This document shows positions 1 through 15,029 of a stretch of 64,000 bases of DNA, in pieces. Position 1 is the stretch's first letter; each line of letters starts with the position of its first letter. The notes beneath the pieces are model-generated. The model did no database searches. It was not told where the DNA came from and saw nothing but the letters and a program-made list of their open reading frames with translations. Origin of the DNA: Euleptes europaea (lineage: Eukaryota; Chordata; Lepidosauria; Squamata; Sphaerodactylidae); NCBI RefSeq assembly GCF_029931775.1, contig NC_079320.1:51911521-51975520 (forward strand), written 5' to 3'. A program made the translations under genes and the position numbers.

Positions 1-905
1 GGGCTGAGATGGGTTGGGACAACCACTCTATCAAGTCTGAAGATAATAGAAAATTCACTTTTAAGGGGAATTTTGATCTTGCCTCAGGGCACCCCAGCTG
101 CGAGCCAAAACTGCCCTGCCTTCCTTTAGGGCGTGTGACCACATTGCCTTAATTAACTACTAAGGAAGGTTGAAGAATTCTCCCTCTTAGTCATCTATCC
201 AGCTCCAGAACGTCACCTTCTGGATTGCTAGTTATCATAGGCTTTTCTACCATTACCCAATACCTGTTGATTGCCAGGGCTTTCCTCTGGATGGGTTTAA
301 AACTCAGGATCAGATATTTAATATAGATGCTGCCTTAGGTAGGAGAATCATTACTAGCTCCAGATTTTCCCCATGGTTCAACAGCTAAAATGGAATTGCA
401 ATAGAGCTTATTTGCCTAGTATCACCTTCCACTAACTTAGAGAAGCCTTTACAGCCCTCAGATTTCAAACAATGACAACTGCCATGTTAGCGGGCCATTA
501 TCAGCATACACCAGTTGCTCAACGAGTATGTATCTGTGGAGCCTTGGAATTGTAGGATCTTCCTCATTATGTCCTGTCTTGTGACTTTTATTCAATTCCC
601 AGGGCCAAGTTTCTTGGCAGCCATTTTAGCTAGGCTAACCCTGCATTCAGTGGCAGACAAAATCTTTATCTTCTATCTGGTGAGGATCACAATGTCAACT
701 ATATTGATGTCACTGTGTGCATTGGCAGCCAAGGTTTGTGCTAAATTCTCACTCTGATGCAATCTATGTTACGCTCTGGTCCTGGCAAGTTTAAAACTGT
801 TTTTAACCTTATGTTTTCTTTTATTGTTATGTTTATTGCTGCCTGGCCAGTTGTTATTTGTTATAATGTTATGGGCTTTGGCCCTATACAATAAAACTTT
901 ACCTA
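1..905 (+). pseudogene. Degraded LINE-like coding end and 3' UTR
   Basis: Near 510-750 fragments in shifting frames read CICGALELEDLPHYVLSC and AKFLAAILARLTLHSVADKI, resembling the Cys/His-containing C-terminus of a non-LTR retrotransposon protein. An AATAAA occurs at 889. I do not recognise the family with certainty; it is clearly not an intact gene. Confidence 0.4.
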
Positions 906-2100
906 CCTATTGCAAGCAGAATTAACAGTTCCAGTTGTGATATCTGGGGGAGGTTGAAGGAGAAAAGGGGGGTATAAATGAACTAAACTTTTTCCTGTTT
1001 GTTACTTGTTTGGGATAGGTATTAGGAGTATGCACTGCAAAAATTGTTCTCATTTTGTTTCGTAGGATATGATTAACATTTTCGTGACATTTGGGGAGTA
1101 TTGATTTCATTTCGGGAAAAGGTTTTGAATTTGGGAATACTGGCTGCATTATTTCTTTTGAGTAAATAAATTCTTTCTGCAGCAGCTATTTTTTAACCAA
1201 ATGGTGCCGCGATTTCAGGAAACCTAATCTTCCCTTTTTACTAAAAGCCTCCTGCCCCCAGGTTTCATGAAAGCTGGAGAAATAAATTTTATAGGCCCTT
1301 GAAGGTGCTCCCAGCCATCCTCCGGTTTTCAATGGGAAAATTACAATGATTCCTTGAAGCTTCACCCCATTGCTCTCAACATTAGAGGAAATCTAGTCCT
1401 CTCTCTACCTAAGATGTTCCCGTATTTTCCAAAAATGTTGGCAAAGGGGTTCTACTCCAGGGCCCCCTCAAGGATGACAAAATCAGCTGTTCTAACGCTT
1501 ACAACTTGGACCAGGCAGAAAGATTAACCCTTACGTTTCCAGAAGTTGCAGGTAGCCATATTAGTCCAAAGCGAACACCGCAAAATAGTGCAAGATTTTG
1601 ACTTACATGGAACCTTGTGGCTGTCTCTTCTATTGCCTGAAACATCTTTCCTGCATTTGGGAGAAAGTCCATTTGAGGGCATGTCTATTTGAGAGGTGTG
1701 GGACAAACATGGCAGATTGAAAAGATTCATTTATAAAGGCAGGTGTTGGTTTCAAGTGAATGCTAAAGCCGGCAGGTGGAATCAAAAGCAATGTTTTTGC
1801 AAATTATGTGTGTAAATTTGACGCCTTCTATAATACTAGTCCAGAAATATTGAGAGGGGACAAGACTTAAACAAAGGTATCATTTATTATATTTATGAAC
1901 TAACCATAGAATTTTTTTTAATCTGACAAATTTCTTAAGAATGTTACGCTGGATTCATTCAAGTGTACAATTAAGTATGCTTTCTATACAGACAAACGTC
2001 AATCATTTCACCATATCTAGAAAAGAACCATTTTGAGAGTTTGATCCAACAAGGGGTTTTTCTGTTTTTTTTCCGATTCCAAGTAATTTTTGTCCATGCC
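906..2100. other. Downstream intergenic sequence, nothing recognised
   Basis: AT-rich, no long open frame with a recognisable protein, no clear repeat ends. Only short chance open frames. Confidence 0.5.
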
Positions 2101-2101
2101 T

Positions 2102-2493
2102 TTTATTTTATCAAATGTGATAATTCATTCCTTTTTCACAGCAGAAAATCTGGTTGGATTCACCCGTTTTATTTCCTAAATATTTTACAGGGCAAATGGG
2201 AGGGCATCAGGGTTGGAAAGAGTCCTGTGGATACAAGCGGTGCAGGACAGGTTGGAAAAGGCAGTGATTACTTGTGGTGCTTTGATCTATACCCACTTAT
2301 GAGAAAGGGCAGCCACTGGTCCTAGGCAAAGTTCAATTTTCCCTTTAGGCAGTAGTAATCAACTTTGTGGCCCATGCAAAGTTATAATCTGTACATATAT
2401 AGTTCTAATCTAATAACAGTTGATAATTTAGCAGCCCCTTGGGGTTTCAGTATCGGCATGTTCAACGGAGCAATGCTTTTGCTGCTTTGTTCT
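2102..2493 (-). other. Probable DDX60 3' UTR with AATAAA signals
   Basis: Read on the minus strand, AATAAA hexamers occur at 2168-2173 and 2102-2107, about 320 and 390 bases after the stop. Either could serve as the poly(A) signal; I cannot see which is used. Confidence 0.35.
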
Positions 2494-2593
2494 TTACACC
2501 TTTTCCAGTTTCTCCCAGTATTCTTGACTTAGTTGTTCAAATGCTTGTACAACATTATCATCCTTATTGTCACAGAGTTCGCACAAAGAAACA
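2494..2593 (-). CDS. DDX60: DDX60 last coding exon (35)
   Basis: Encodes [20 protein letters not shown] to EKLEKV then TAA. Acceptor CTTCCAG|TGT. The C-terminus matches mammalian DDX60 to the last residue, which fixes the end of the gene. Confidence 0.94.
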
Positions 2594-5500
2594 CTGGAAG
2601 ACAGGAGAAACAGCAAGTATTAAACAGTTTGATAGGACAGATACTTGTACTCTTATCCTAATGAAAAGATTGAAATGTGGTTGTAATATGCAGGCCAAAA
2701 TTTTCCACCTTTGCTTAAGTGCTGTATGGTCTAAAATAATACCTGACATACCTGACATTTTGCTCCAGTCAAATGGCAGACAACTGTGATCCACCTTATG
2801 TGGGTTGTAGGGATTTATGATGATGATATAGCTTCAGTGACTGGAAAAGACTGTCCTTTGCAAGGAATATAGTCAATTTAACAAAACTATTTAAAACATT
2901 CTAGTACACAGCTGGATTTCTAGGAGAAAAGCTTGGTCCAGCAGTATTCTCTTAAGGGATCATCCCAACTCCCACTTATAAGACAACTTTTAGCATAGTG
3001 TATTTTAGCATAAACTTTTTAGTTTGTTTCTGAAGCCTGTTTTTGAAACAGAACCCTTTCATCAAAAAGTTCCCAGTGGCATGAGATGGCTGCTGCCAAG
3101 AGGCTGAGGCAGGAAAAATGCTGGAAGACCTCATAAGCCCATCCCCCTGTGGAAAAACACCAATGATAATATGAGTATGTATGTGCATCCAGATTCATAA
3201 AGCATGAGACTTTGCTTCCTAAGATTGATACAGGTAAATTGCTTGGGGGGATAATTCTAAGGATGTAGATTAATTCATAAGTGTACTTCACTGAGAGTAA
3301 ATCACACTCAACTCAGGGGCAATTGCTGCTGAATAAGCATGTTTAGGAATGAACACAATTAGAGCCTGTTGGATCAGATCAGAGGCCATCTAGTTCAGCA
3401 TACTGTTTTACACATCCGCCATCCTGTTGCCCAAACCATTTATGAATAAATTAAAAAGCTCTGGTCCCAATACTGGATCATTGACTTACTTGAGTTTCCC
3501 TTTTAGTTTCCTTCTGACTGTGTGTTATGTGTCATCAATTCACTTCTGACTTACAGCAACCTAGTAGGGTTTAAGGCAAGAGACTAACAGAGATGGTTTG
3601 CTATTTCCTTCTTCTGCATAGCGAACCCAGTATTCTTTGGTGGCCTCCCATCCAAGTACTAACCAGGGCTGACCCAACATGGCTCCTGAGATCAGGCTAG
3701 CCTGGGCCATCCAGATCAGGGCACCCTATGAATTAATGACCTTCAAAACATTTGCTCATTAATAGCCATGATCAAGCTTCCTTTACTGAGACAAACCATC
3801 TCATGTTGGGTCTTCCTTTTTTCCTAACTGCCTTCAACTTCCAGCATTACTGACTTTTCAAGTGAGTCTTGTCTTCTCATGATGTGACCAAACGATAGCC
3901 TCAGTTTAGTCATTTTAATGTCGAGAGAGTTCAGGCTTGATTTGATCTAGAATATACTTATTTGTCCTTTTGGTAGTCCATGGTATCTGTAAAACTCCTC
4001 CAACCCCATATTTCAAATCTATTTTCTTCCAGCTTTTTTCACTGCCCAACTTTACCATCTATACATAGCAACAGGGAGTACAATAGTATGCATTATCTTG
4101 ATCTCCAGCAACACTTCCTTACACTTAAAGATAATTTCTATTTCCTTCTCCATGTGAGATCTGCCTCCTGGTTTTTGATTGGGTTGGAAATGTGGCACTT
4201 TTATGGCAACAGGCCGTGAAGTCAATAACTATAATGCTATCTCATGTTTCTTTTTTGACATTCTAGAATTTAGGCTTTGTTTTCCAAATTATATATTCTG
4301 GTTTGATAATTTTGTTGATCTGGCCTCTAACTCTTGGTGAATCACACAGTCTTGATCATGTGCTTGAACTGTTATGTTTGGTAATATGGAGAAAGGTGAG
4401 CCACCTGAATTAGTAAGAGCAGTTTTCACAGACCTACGGCACCTGGATTCCTCACTGTGTATCACTGTGAATACCTATATTTCTGCATGTAAAGGATGGG
4501 GAGAGGGGTTGGCAGAGCTGATTTTCATTATGAAAATTGACAAGTTTTGAACAATAGGCATAGATAACACAGTCATTTCTAGAAGTATGGCAAAATCAAG
4601 CTGCTAACATTTTAGCTTGGTCTAGAGCACTGGTTCCCAACCGGGGGTCCGTGTACCCCCAGGGGTCCGCGAGAACTAAATTAAGGTCCGCGAAACAAAG
4701 TTATAAACCCATAATAAATTAATATTTTCAATTAAAAGTTCTCTATTATAAAAATATATATTCAAATATTATTCTAAGTTTAATGTTTAACTAACAGTTA
4801 TGATTAAAGTTTATTTTCAAATTCTCGGAATTTTATTTTGAACCTTGGGGTCCCTGCACCGAACAAAAAAGTCCTAGTGGTCCCTGGTCAAAAACAGGTT
4901 GGGAACCACTGGTCTAGAGGAAATCAGTAAGACTTAATGGCAAGCCCAATATTTGCTGTAGTTTACATACCTGATTGCTTTAATAGAAAGGGCAAAGTCT
5001 CTCAGCATATAGTAAGCCTCTCCTTCATGCAGGCTTTAAAAAAAGATGCAAAGTTAAGCTTAGTATACTTTTATTATTCAAACAGTTACTACATATAGCA
5101 GTATGTAGCAGTAACTAACAGTAACATTACTGTCAAACAAAAAATATCTTGAACTACGTTTTGTTAGAAACAGTCCATTTAACTGAATTTCGAATTGTGT
5201 GAGTAAAAATGGAGGAAGGAAATCAATGTACCATCTCTTCAGGACTTCTGTGCATTAATTGCAGCTCCCATGAGCCTCTGGATCTTGGACATATAACGGT
5301 TGTGGCCGTAAGGACACTAATATCTTACTGAAACAGGGCTGTTATTGAACATGGGTAAAGGTGACATTTGCTGTATGCGTTCGTAGCCTTTTGATTATGA
5401 ATAGTGATATCGAAATCTGGAAGCCAAACACCTACCTGTTATCCTGTTTCATTGCTGTCAAAGATCCATGTTTGTAGAAATCAAGCACATATGCATTAAG

Positions 5501-8500
5501 TGGCATAATTCTTCCTTGATTATCATACATCTTTGAAGAGAGGACTGGAATGTTTGCAGCTGTAATACCTATTGTGCGCAATATGACCTACCAGAAACAA
5601 CATAAGCAATGTCTTGCTTCTTACTTAGCAATTACTGTGCAAGTTCCTTTGTTATATTGCAATCAATCTGTCCTGAACCTACAAACAATTCTAGTTGGAA
5701 CCAAAGAAAACTGCCAACTAGTGATGTGAGTATAAGGGTGAGGAGCTGGGTTGATACCAGGCCTCTGTCTAAGTAACTTTTCAAAGCAGTGAGGCTTTGC
5801 AGAGCAGTTTGACATGGCATGGATGACTGCTGTTTGGGCATGCCTAGGGTCAATATTTGGTTCCAAGCTTTGGGATTGGGCAGAAGGGGTTTATCAACAA
5901 TTAGGACCCTAAAAGTATGTTATTAAATGTATTACCAAGCACTATGCCAAAATTCATAGTGAATTATTCAAATATAAGGTAACAGCAGCAAGAGTAATAT
6001 TTGCAGCAAAGTGGAAAGCTGACAAATGCCAACTGTGGAAGAATGGAAAAACAAATTGGCAGAATATGGTGTCATGGCAATTTTAACATCCTATATACAT
6101 AACAGACCAAGACTGGAATTTCCGTGGTGGGGGGGGGGGAATGGAATGTCTTTTACACGTAAATGGCAGGAGGCTCAGATGAGAAAGTAAAAAGGGAAAG
6201 ATTTAAGAAAGAAATTCTTTAAATTAAAAAATTAGATATTATAATACTTGTAGGCTTTATTTACTACCATACAGTGAGCAAAAGCTCAAGCTATTATGCC
6301 CATAGGTGCTTCACTTAAACCACCACTTGTAGCTATGCATATTCATAATTCTAAAAAAAAGAATATTATACACAGAATCTTCATGTTCTCCTAATGTGGT
6401 TATGTTTTTATATACATTCTCTCATGAATTTACCCTAAGTTATTTATTAAGAAATAGTAGGCTCCTTGAACTATTCACAAAATGCTTTTATTCTCTCTTA
6501 TCAATACTTGGTGCCTACTTTACATGGAAAGAATGAGATTTGAGAAATATCTGTGACAAAAGGTACAGTAACGCACAAGTACAACATGATCTTCACTTCA
6601 TCAATTACTTGTTCCTTTTGCTTCTCAGGATGGCTGGCTATTAATTTTAAAAAAATAGTTTTATCTCAAGCATGTTCTAAAAGGTGGTATTAATATTTAA
6701 ATAAATACATTCTAATAAATTTGACTCACACTGTTGACAGTCACTGCATTCAGTAAATCAAGTTCTGTATTTCCTGAAAGGCACACAAAGGGTGAAACAG
6801 CTGCCCTTCCTTCACTGCAGCTCATGAGGTGAGATGCAAACTGAGATTCAAGCTGTTCTGTATCTGAAAAATCTATAAAACGAAGGCAAACGATTTATGA
6901 ATGAGGACCCAACACTGCTGTACTCTGACGACAGGGAAACAGAATGTACAACAGGTGTTTTTTGTCAGAAATCTGCATGTTTTCAATAGTAGGTGACTGT
7001 GCCTGATTTTGTGTGGCTCTTCTTGGAATTTGAAGCCTATGTATAACTATCATGTTCAAAATAGGAGGGAGGAGAAGAGGTCTTGGCCATGAAACCTGGA
7101 AATGTGGGAAGAGCCATGCTTGGTTTGATCCCTGGCCATATCCAATTAAAACATCTGGCATGGCTAGTATGCGGAAGTCCTGCTTGAGATGTTGGAGAGT
7201 TTTTTCCAGGTAATGCTGAGCTAGGTGCCCAAAGGCCAGTTAACTCCAGCTAAGTGAAGCAAGTGAACCAAAGAGATGCTGAGGACAAAAGACCTTGCAT
7301 ATAAACTCACTAATATAATAAAAAGGATGAGAGCTAACGGACTGAATCTTAATCCTGACAAAGTGGAGGTGCTACTGAGGAGGTTGGTTTGACCCAGGAA
7401 TTGTGATAGCTCCTGTTCTGGATGGGGTTGCACTCCCCCTAAAGAAGAAAATTTGTAGCTTGGGGATGCTGCTAGATCCAGGCTTTCTGTTGGATAAACA
7501 GTGGCAGTGGTGTCGTTCACCAGCTTCAGCAGGTACACCAGCTACAGCCTTTCCTGAGTGGAAAAGATCTTGCCACTGTGGTGCATGCCCTGGTAACACG
7601 TAGATAAGATTGCTGCAATTTGCTGTAAATGGGGCTATCCTTGAGGACCCCTCCAGAAGCTACAGTTGATACAAAATGCAGCCCGAATGCTAACTGGAGC
7701 GGATCATACAGACCATGTCACTCTAGTCTTGTTCCATTTATGCTAGTTCTCAATTTGCTTCCCAACTCAAGGTACTGGTGTTGACCTCTAACATCCTGTA
7801 CCACATACCTAAAGGACTGCCTATTCCCTTATGAACCTACCCAACCATTCTGGTCACCTTTGGGGGCCCTGCTTTGGGTGCCCCGGCCAGCTGAGGCTAG
7901 ATGTGTGGCAACTGGCTAAAAGGCCTTGGTCAAAGCACCAAAACTTTGGAGCTCCCTCCCAAGAGAAACTAGTCTATCTCACTGTATCATTGCTTTCCAA
8001 TGTATCATTGTTTTCTTTGGCATTCCCCCTCTATTATTGGCCGTCCTCCCTAATTGTATTATGCATTTCTTTTATTTATATGTGTCACTGAATTGCTTAA
8101 ATATTTTATATACACTTATATTTTAAATGCTGTTTTAATGTCTATGTTTTTATGTCCACTGCCTTGGGGACCCTATTTAGATGGAAAGAAAACATAGAAA
8201 TCTTTTTAATAAATTAGTTAATAAGGTTACATTTAGTGTTGTGATGTGATTGACAAACCCGAGTCACACCCTTCTAAGTCCCTTGAAGCCACTGGTTTAG
8301 AAGGGTATAAGTATGGCCCTGTTAGCTGGCTAGTTCAGCAATGGGATGTTGTGTGTCTTCTGCACATATTTTAATTGGCTGCCTGATGCTGCTGGCATTG
8401 TTTTATATATTTTGATACAGTAATATGGTTTTAGTGTTCTCCCTATTGAGGAAAAAGATACTTGGCAGATTTCGGTTGAGTACGAACAAATTATGTATAA

Positions 8501-11500
8501 TGCTTACTTGCAAATCCAATACCTGCATATATGCATCTGTCTCCTTCTGCTGCCATCTTCCACCAGCATATGAAGACTTTTGGGTTTCACTTGGCATTCC
8601 CTCAGTGATCCCCCCTTCATTCCCAATGTTTTAACTGTTGTTTTTATCATTTGTACTTTGGTTTTAACTTATTTTAATGGCTTCTAAGATAATATTTTAA
8701 TTTGTATATTTTAATTTGTTAGTTGCCTTGGTGGCTCCTTGGGGCAGAAAGGTGGGAGTTAAAATCTTGTAAGTAAATAATAAATACATGTAACTTTATA
8801 AGACAGGTCAAGTCAAGGACAAAAGGCCTAGTTTGATTTTATGAACAGGGGCAATAAATCTGAGTGCCTTAACACAGATTGCGGAGTTCCCTACCAACTT
8901 GCTAAACACCAAACCACTGGAAAACATGCAAATCTCTTTCAGGTCAATGACATATAAACATACTGAGTTCTGAAAGGGGAAGCCGATATTCTTGTTTCAT
9001 ATCTACCGTCGTAGAAACGATCTGTAGAAACTGCCCGAAGTTTTCTTGTATTCTGCAGTTGTAGTCATGCAAAGCAGCAGCAAAATCGTCAGGGAGATCT
9101 TCAAGGAACACCTAAAGACAACAGAATTATTGCTGGGAGAAAATTACTGTCAGTTGATGAGAGGTGGTGAGAGAGCTGCTGGTACCATGGCTGCTACACT
9201 ATTAGGGCTGCCAACTTCCAGGTGGCACCTGGAGATCTCCCACTATTACAATTGATCTCCAGGCAATCAAGATCAGTTCCCTTGGAGAAAATGGCTACTT
9301 TGGAGGGTGGACTCTATGGCATTATACCATGCTGAAGTTCCTCCCCTCCCCAAACCCCACTCTCTCCAGGCTCCACTCCCAAAATCTCCAGGTATTTCCC
9401 CAGCCAGAGCTGGCAACTCTATACACCACACAGGCACTTAAGCTAGGAAGCGGCCAGTGGAACCCAGCATAGGCAAGGTCAGTTACTGGTGCTGGGTTCT
9501 ACTAGCCACTCAGCTGCGTGCCTACACAGTGCACCAATTGCAGTCCAGGCAGCCCTTGCCTACCAGTACTGTCTTCCCATGCTCCTTCAGAAGCGGCCAG
9601 TGTGTGCTTGATCCCATAAGATTCCACCACTCCTGACCACAGTGTGCTACAATCAGATCAGGTGCAATGCTTACAGGACAAATAGTAAACCTCCCATGGC
9701 AGAAGGAGACCAAAATCCTGAACCTACCCTGCTTACTTCCAATCTTACCTACAGACCACAATCAGATGCTAAGTATAACACACATATTATATTAAAGTTG
9801 ACTGACTGTAATCGAGTACATAGCCAAACCATTATACCTTCTTGACTAAATGGTAGTTCGTAGTGCCTCGAAGAAGTGCACAACCCCAAGATGACACATA
9901 TTGCAAGGGAAGAAACCTCAAAATTAAACTCTTCTTATTTCCTCCCTGAATTGTTCCAATTTTAGTATATAACTACAGGTTCATGACCCTCTCCATTCTT
10001 CCTTTGCAGTAGCTGCTCTTCTGCACTATTCTTCCTGCTTTCCTACATTTGTTTAGCAAATAAGGCTTTGACCTTACCTTTGATTGGTAAAATTTCCTTT
10101 TAGAATTCACAACAGCAGCTGGTATGTGTTTTCTTCCAAAAAGATGTGCCAATACTAGCACTAACCTTTCCATCACTTCTTCAGAAAAAAGCCTTGATGC
10201 TGTTTAATACAGAAATTCCACATCAGACTTATTGACAGTACTACATTTTCTTTAAAAAAATTATAGTCTAGGATACCAACTCTGCCCTGCACCTCATGCC
10301 TCCCTAGGCCTGAACAATTGTTTTTGGAGGAGTAAACAAATGGCCTGAAACATCTATTTCTTTTTGGGTGGGAGTGGTATCATTAGCCTGATGAAGAGTT
10401 CTGGAGAACTTGAAAGCTTACAATGTTGTGTGTCATTTTACTTGGTCTTAATAAAGATTTGGATTCTGCTTTGGACCATTATGGCTACTTGGAAGTCATA
10501 AGGTACTATGTTTGCAGACAGCAGACTTACTACAGTAAGCTGTTTCTACAGAATGAAAACTTGTCACAAAATGACACTCCCTCACAATTTCCCTGTGTAT
10601 ATTTGTTATTAAAGATGTAAGCTCAGTTGTAGCTTCATCCGTTTATATATTAAAGAAAATGAATTTGGATTCTTATGTCTAGTATAAGAACAGTGAACTA
10701 CATTACGGGGAAACAATATTTTGAACTCGAAATTGTCATGTAAAGAACGTCTCGAAGAGCTTGTGTCAAATTGTTAGCAGTTCCTAGGTTGTACTAAAAT
10801 ACAGGTAGTTTAGCTAAAGGTTGTTTATCTAGAGTTCCGTAATGTTGTCCAGCCTGTAGACATTTCTGGAATATTGAGAATGGTGAGTGGGTGCTAACAC
10901 AAAATGGCTGGAACTGGGCACTGGAGCTAATCACAAAATGGCTGCCATGGGGTACTAGGGCCAGTCACAGAAGGTTGGCAGGCTGCAAGCCAAGTATCCA
11001 CTTACAGTGGAGGCAGCTGTTTCTTAATGCATGTTCCTTGCATACACAAAGGTAATGCCTCTGGGGTTCTTCTGAAGCATCTGCTGCTTTAATGAGCTGA
11101 AGGAAAGCCAGAATTGGCTATTTGCTTTGAGGAAGAGATGCTTTGGAAAAGAAATAAATGGTCAGCAGGGAACTCATTGATGAGCAGTATGGTGCCCACA
11201 TCTATTCTCAGCTTAAAGAATTAGTATGTCATTCGATTACAATGTATTCATTCCTCCACGTACATGCTCAGAGAATGGTTTTATGGTGCCTGATCTAGTT
11301 CACTATCTGAAGGTGGGTAGGTTGTTTGGCAATTTTCCTGGATGAGAGGTTAACTGGGCCAAACTAGACATTACTTTTTTTAAAAAAAGAAAAGAGTTGC
11401 ATTTGGGTTCCCCGGATTTGACTTCCTCTCCCTAGAGCCACATAGCAGCCTCTGGGAATTGTCTGTTTAAAATTAAAGGAGAGCGAGATTGAGCTGACAA

Positions 11501-14500
11501 CTGTGACATGGGCAGAAGAGGGGCTCGTGCCTTCTTCTCCATGCCGTTTCCACATCTCCAAATGGCCTTGGGAGGGGGGAGTTATTCCCCCTTTTTGGTT
11601 GTTCCATGTGGGTTCAACTCTTTAAAAAAATGTGACAACTAGAACACCAGTGCAAAATACTAACAAAAATAGCTCTCAAGTCAGGATTAGTAACAGATAG
11701 CTTTACAAAAATCATTACCTATAAAAGCAAACAGGCAGAACAAGCCTAGGGAAGAGGAGTGGGAACAGAAAGATGAGCTGCCACTCAGGGTCCAACCCCC
11801 TTAAAGGGACCTGGAGAGGGAGAGAAGTCTCTCTGTGGGGCTTGGAGATGCCCTGAAATTGTAGACAGTCCCCATACCCATGAGACCAGTCACGCTGGAG
11901 ACCACGGCTGTTTTGGAGGGTGGACTCCATGATGACCCAAACCCACTCAGGTCCCCCTCCTTCCCCTGGCTCCATTACCACATGTATAGGGCTCTCCCAA
12001 ATGTCAATAGGGCATCCCCACCACCCCCTTCCATTGGGCAACCATCCTCCAGCTGAAAGGGACCAAGGACAGGCCAAAATGCTAGGACAAAAGACAGTTG
12101 TGCCATGGCCAGCAGCATCCTTTGCGCATTGCCCACCTCAAGGTGACATAGTGCCCACATGGTGCAAAGGATGAACAAAGACTGGAAAAGGAAGGGAGTG
12201 GGGGTGAACGTGGTCGCCAACAAGAGCATCAGGGTTTGGCGACTGCACACTGGTGACCTCACAGTGCAGCAGGCTGCCCACATTGCCAAGGGTGACCACG
12301 TTGTCAAGGAGGCAGCATCCTCAGATGTGCCCAGGCATCAGTGTCACCAGGCCTCTGGCCCAGGGATTACCCCCCGCCTCCACCCTCACCAGTCAGGTAG
12401 CTGTCAGACAGTGTCCCATGCCACATGCCCGAAAAAGGAGGTGTTCCCAGGCCGAAAGGGCACTGAGAAATGACTAGCATCAATCCAGCCTCCAAGAATG
12501 CCCCTTTTCCTGCGGGCACAGGGCCCTGCACCAAAGATGCACTAGCAAGCAAAAATGGCACAGCTGTGCTGCGGCTCTGCAGCGGCATAAACTGCCCTTA
12601 CGTAGGGGTCATTCTGCCCTGCCCCCCTCCCGAGGACTGGGCTGTCCATTGTTTAATTTTCAGTTAAAACTTGCAATTTACAATCAATGTATTTTTCTGT
12701 ACTGAGAAAGAAAAGATACGTTGTCTGCCATTTTATGTTGACGTTTCAGCATTTCCATTAGGTGGTCACGTTGAATTTCCTGTGCAATCAGCCTGTTACC
12801 CATGATAACATACGCACAGTCTAAAGGTGGGTTCCAAAGCAAGCTTGTGAAGTGCATTGTGCATTCCTCACCCTTCCCTTTAAAAACAATACCAACAGAG
12901 GAGAAGCAAAGAAGGAAAAAATTTCCCTCCTTCTCTGTCTAAACCTACCTTTTGTGCTCCGCTGACACAGCTTGTGGAACAAGCCCTGCACAAGAAATTC
13001 AACTAGGACAATATTGGAAGGCTCGTGATAATGCAAGTGGGTAACAAGTCCAGCAAACCCTGTGGTATTACCGTCCCGATCCAAATATCCCTAAAATATT
13101 AGAACATTGGACATGTTTAGATTTTTCAAGAAGGCTGTTTCAAGATGAAAGCTGTCTTTTACTCACTTTAACCTGTGATCAGAAAAAAATACTGTCAAGG
13201 TCATATACAGTATATGGGTACACAGCACACAGGACTAACTGGTTTCATATTTTAAGAGATTTATTGTGGTAAGAAAAGTTTTATTAAGGCTGTTATTCTC
13301 ATACCTCTTTCTGCTGCTGTTTTAGGTCTGAAAGGCAAATGTATCAACCAAAACTTGCAATTGTCAGAGTTTGCTGCTAAATACTATACTACGGAATGTG
13401 TCACAATAGATCATACTCGGTAGCCGCAATTAAAGGAGCCTGAACTTTTGTTGGCCACAAGTGGAAGCAAATTTCATTAGAACATGTGAGCAACATCAGT
13501 CTCAATCAGAAGAAAGATGATGCTAGTCTACAACCGACAGAAAATGCTACTGGGGCATATTTTTTTGTTGATACAGCAAGTTCTAATCTTCTAATTTAAC
13601 TGGTCATAGCAGCCTTGGGTGCACATGGAACTCTGGCCCCCAGGGGGTGATCATATCTAAAATGCAAGACCAAACAAAGATTACTTGAACTCTTACCTCC
13701 TTCACAAGAAACTGTAAAGAAAACAAAAAATAAAGCTTTAACATTTCCAGGGTCCTAGGCTGCTTGAAGGACAGAAGTGAATGCTTCAATAATGATAAAG
13801 CCTTAAAGAAGGGGAAAAACACATGCATTAATACATTGTCAGCATATCTAATTTAAAGGTTACTAGAAAAAATATGGAATGCTGGGTTGGTTTCAGTGGT
13901 AAATCTCTACCAACAGAAGGTATTTTTGTCAGCTGAACAGGAGCTCCTTGCTTTCCCCATCCTGCCAAAATCATCCCTGAATGAGAAAGAGGGGACCCCT
14001 GGAAACAGTATGAAGGTCTGCAGTGGAAGGGAGGAATCCACAGTAATTGACCCTCTTCTGTTGGTGGAAACTTACTGCAGGAGTCAACCCTCTGTTCTCC
14101 TACTATATACATAACTAACTGAGTATGTAGTATCAACAAACATGGAATGAGTCATATACTATCTAAGCAGAGGGTGAAGGAAACAAAAAGGTGGGATATT
14201 ATGTAAATACATTCATAAAGTTATCAAATTGGATCCCATGCTGACATGAACAGAGCAAGGAACTGTTTGTCACCTTCTTTTTCCTGCAGCATCCTAAGTC
14301 TTCCCCATCCTAGTGCTGGGAACATGCCGACCTTCCAGAGCAGTATGCTGCACAGCACACGGAGAGGGGTACAGAATCATGTCCCTCCCCGTCATACCAC
14401 TTGGATCCAATGGCTGATGACACCAGCAGTTAGTATGGATTTGTAAGTTGTATACTAACCATGGATTCCTAAGGAGAGTTACTCCAGTCTAAGCCCATTG

Positions 14501-14986
14501 AAATGAATGGGTTTAGAACAGAGTAACTCTCCTTAGGAATGCACTGTCAGTAGTGAGAATGCAGAAACATTTTAAATATATATAATAAGAATATAATAAG
14601 AGATTTATTTATTTAAGCTAAGAATGCTTCATAAATAATTTGCATGAAAACTATTCTCATTAAATATATAAGCTCAGATCACCTTTGCATGTGCATCTTC
14701 TTTGTCATCTGCTTTGGAAGCCAACAGCATGACTCTTAAGATGAAAGAAACACTCAGAGGAAACTGTCCTCGAAGTTCAGGTACATTTGATTTCATGAGC
14801 GTCTGTATTTTGGGCAATGGAATGCCATAGAAAAAGACATTTCCCAACAGATCTTGACCACGCCGGCCAGCACGTCCAGACATCTGAAAAGAAGCACTCC
14901 ACGCATCAGAAATCAGAGCAAGAAACCAAGCAAAAGTAGAATCCCTAAGCAAAGTCACAGTTTCTAAGCCCATTGACCACAATGGT

Positions 14987-15029
<43 letters not shown>

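Noticed and set aside
515-757. An 80-residue plus-strand gene
   Set aside because: The protein-like text continues in other frames with stops and resembles the C-terminus of a LINE protein, so it is a relic.
11715-12473. Overlapping open frames on both strands as a possible novel gene
   Set aside because: GC-rich intronic sequence, no recognisable domain, no splice context; probably chance.
14991-15028. (TG)n microsatellite as an independent feature of interest
   Set aside because: It is the usual simple-repeat tail of the adjoining BovB 3' end.
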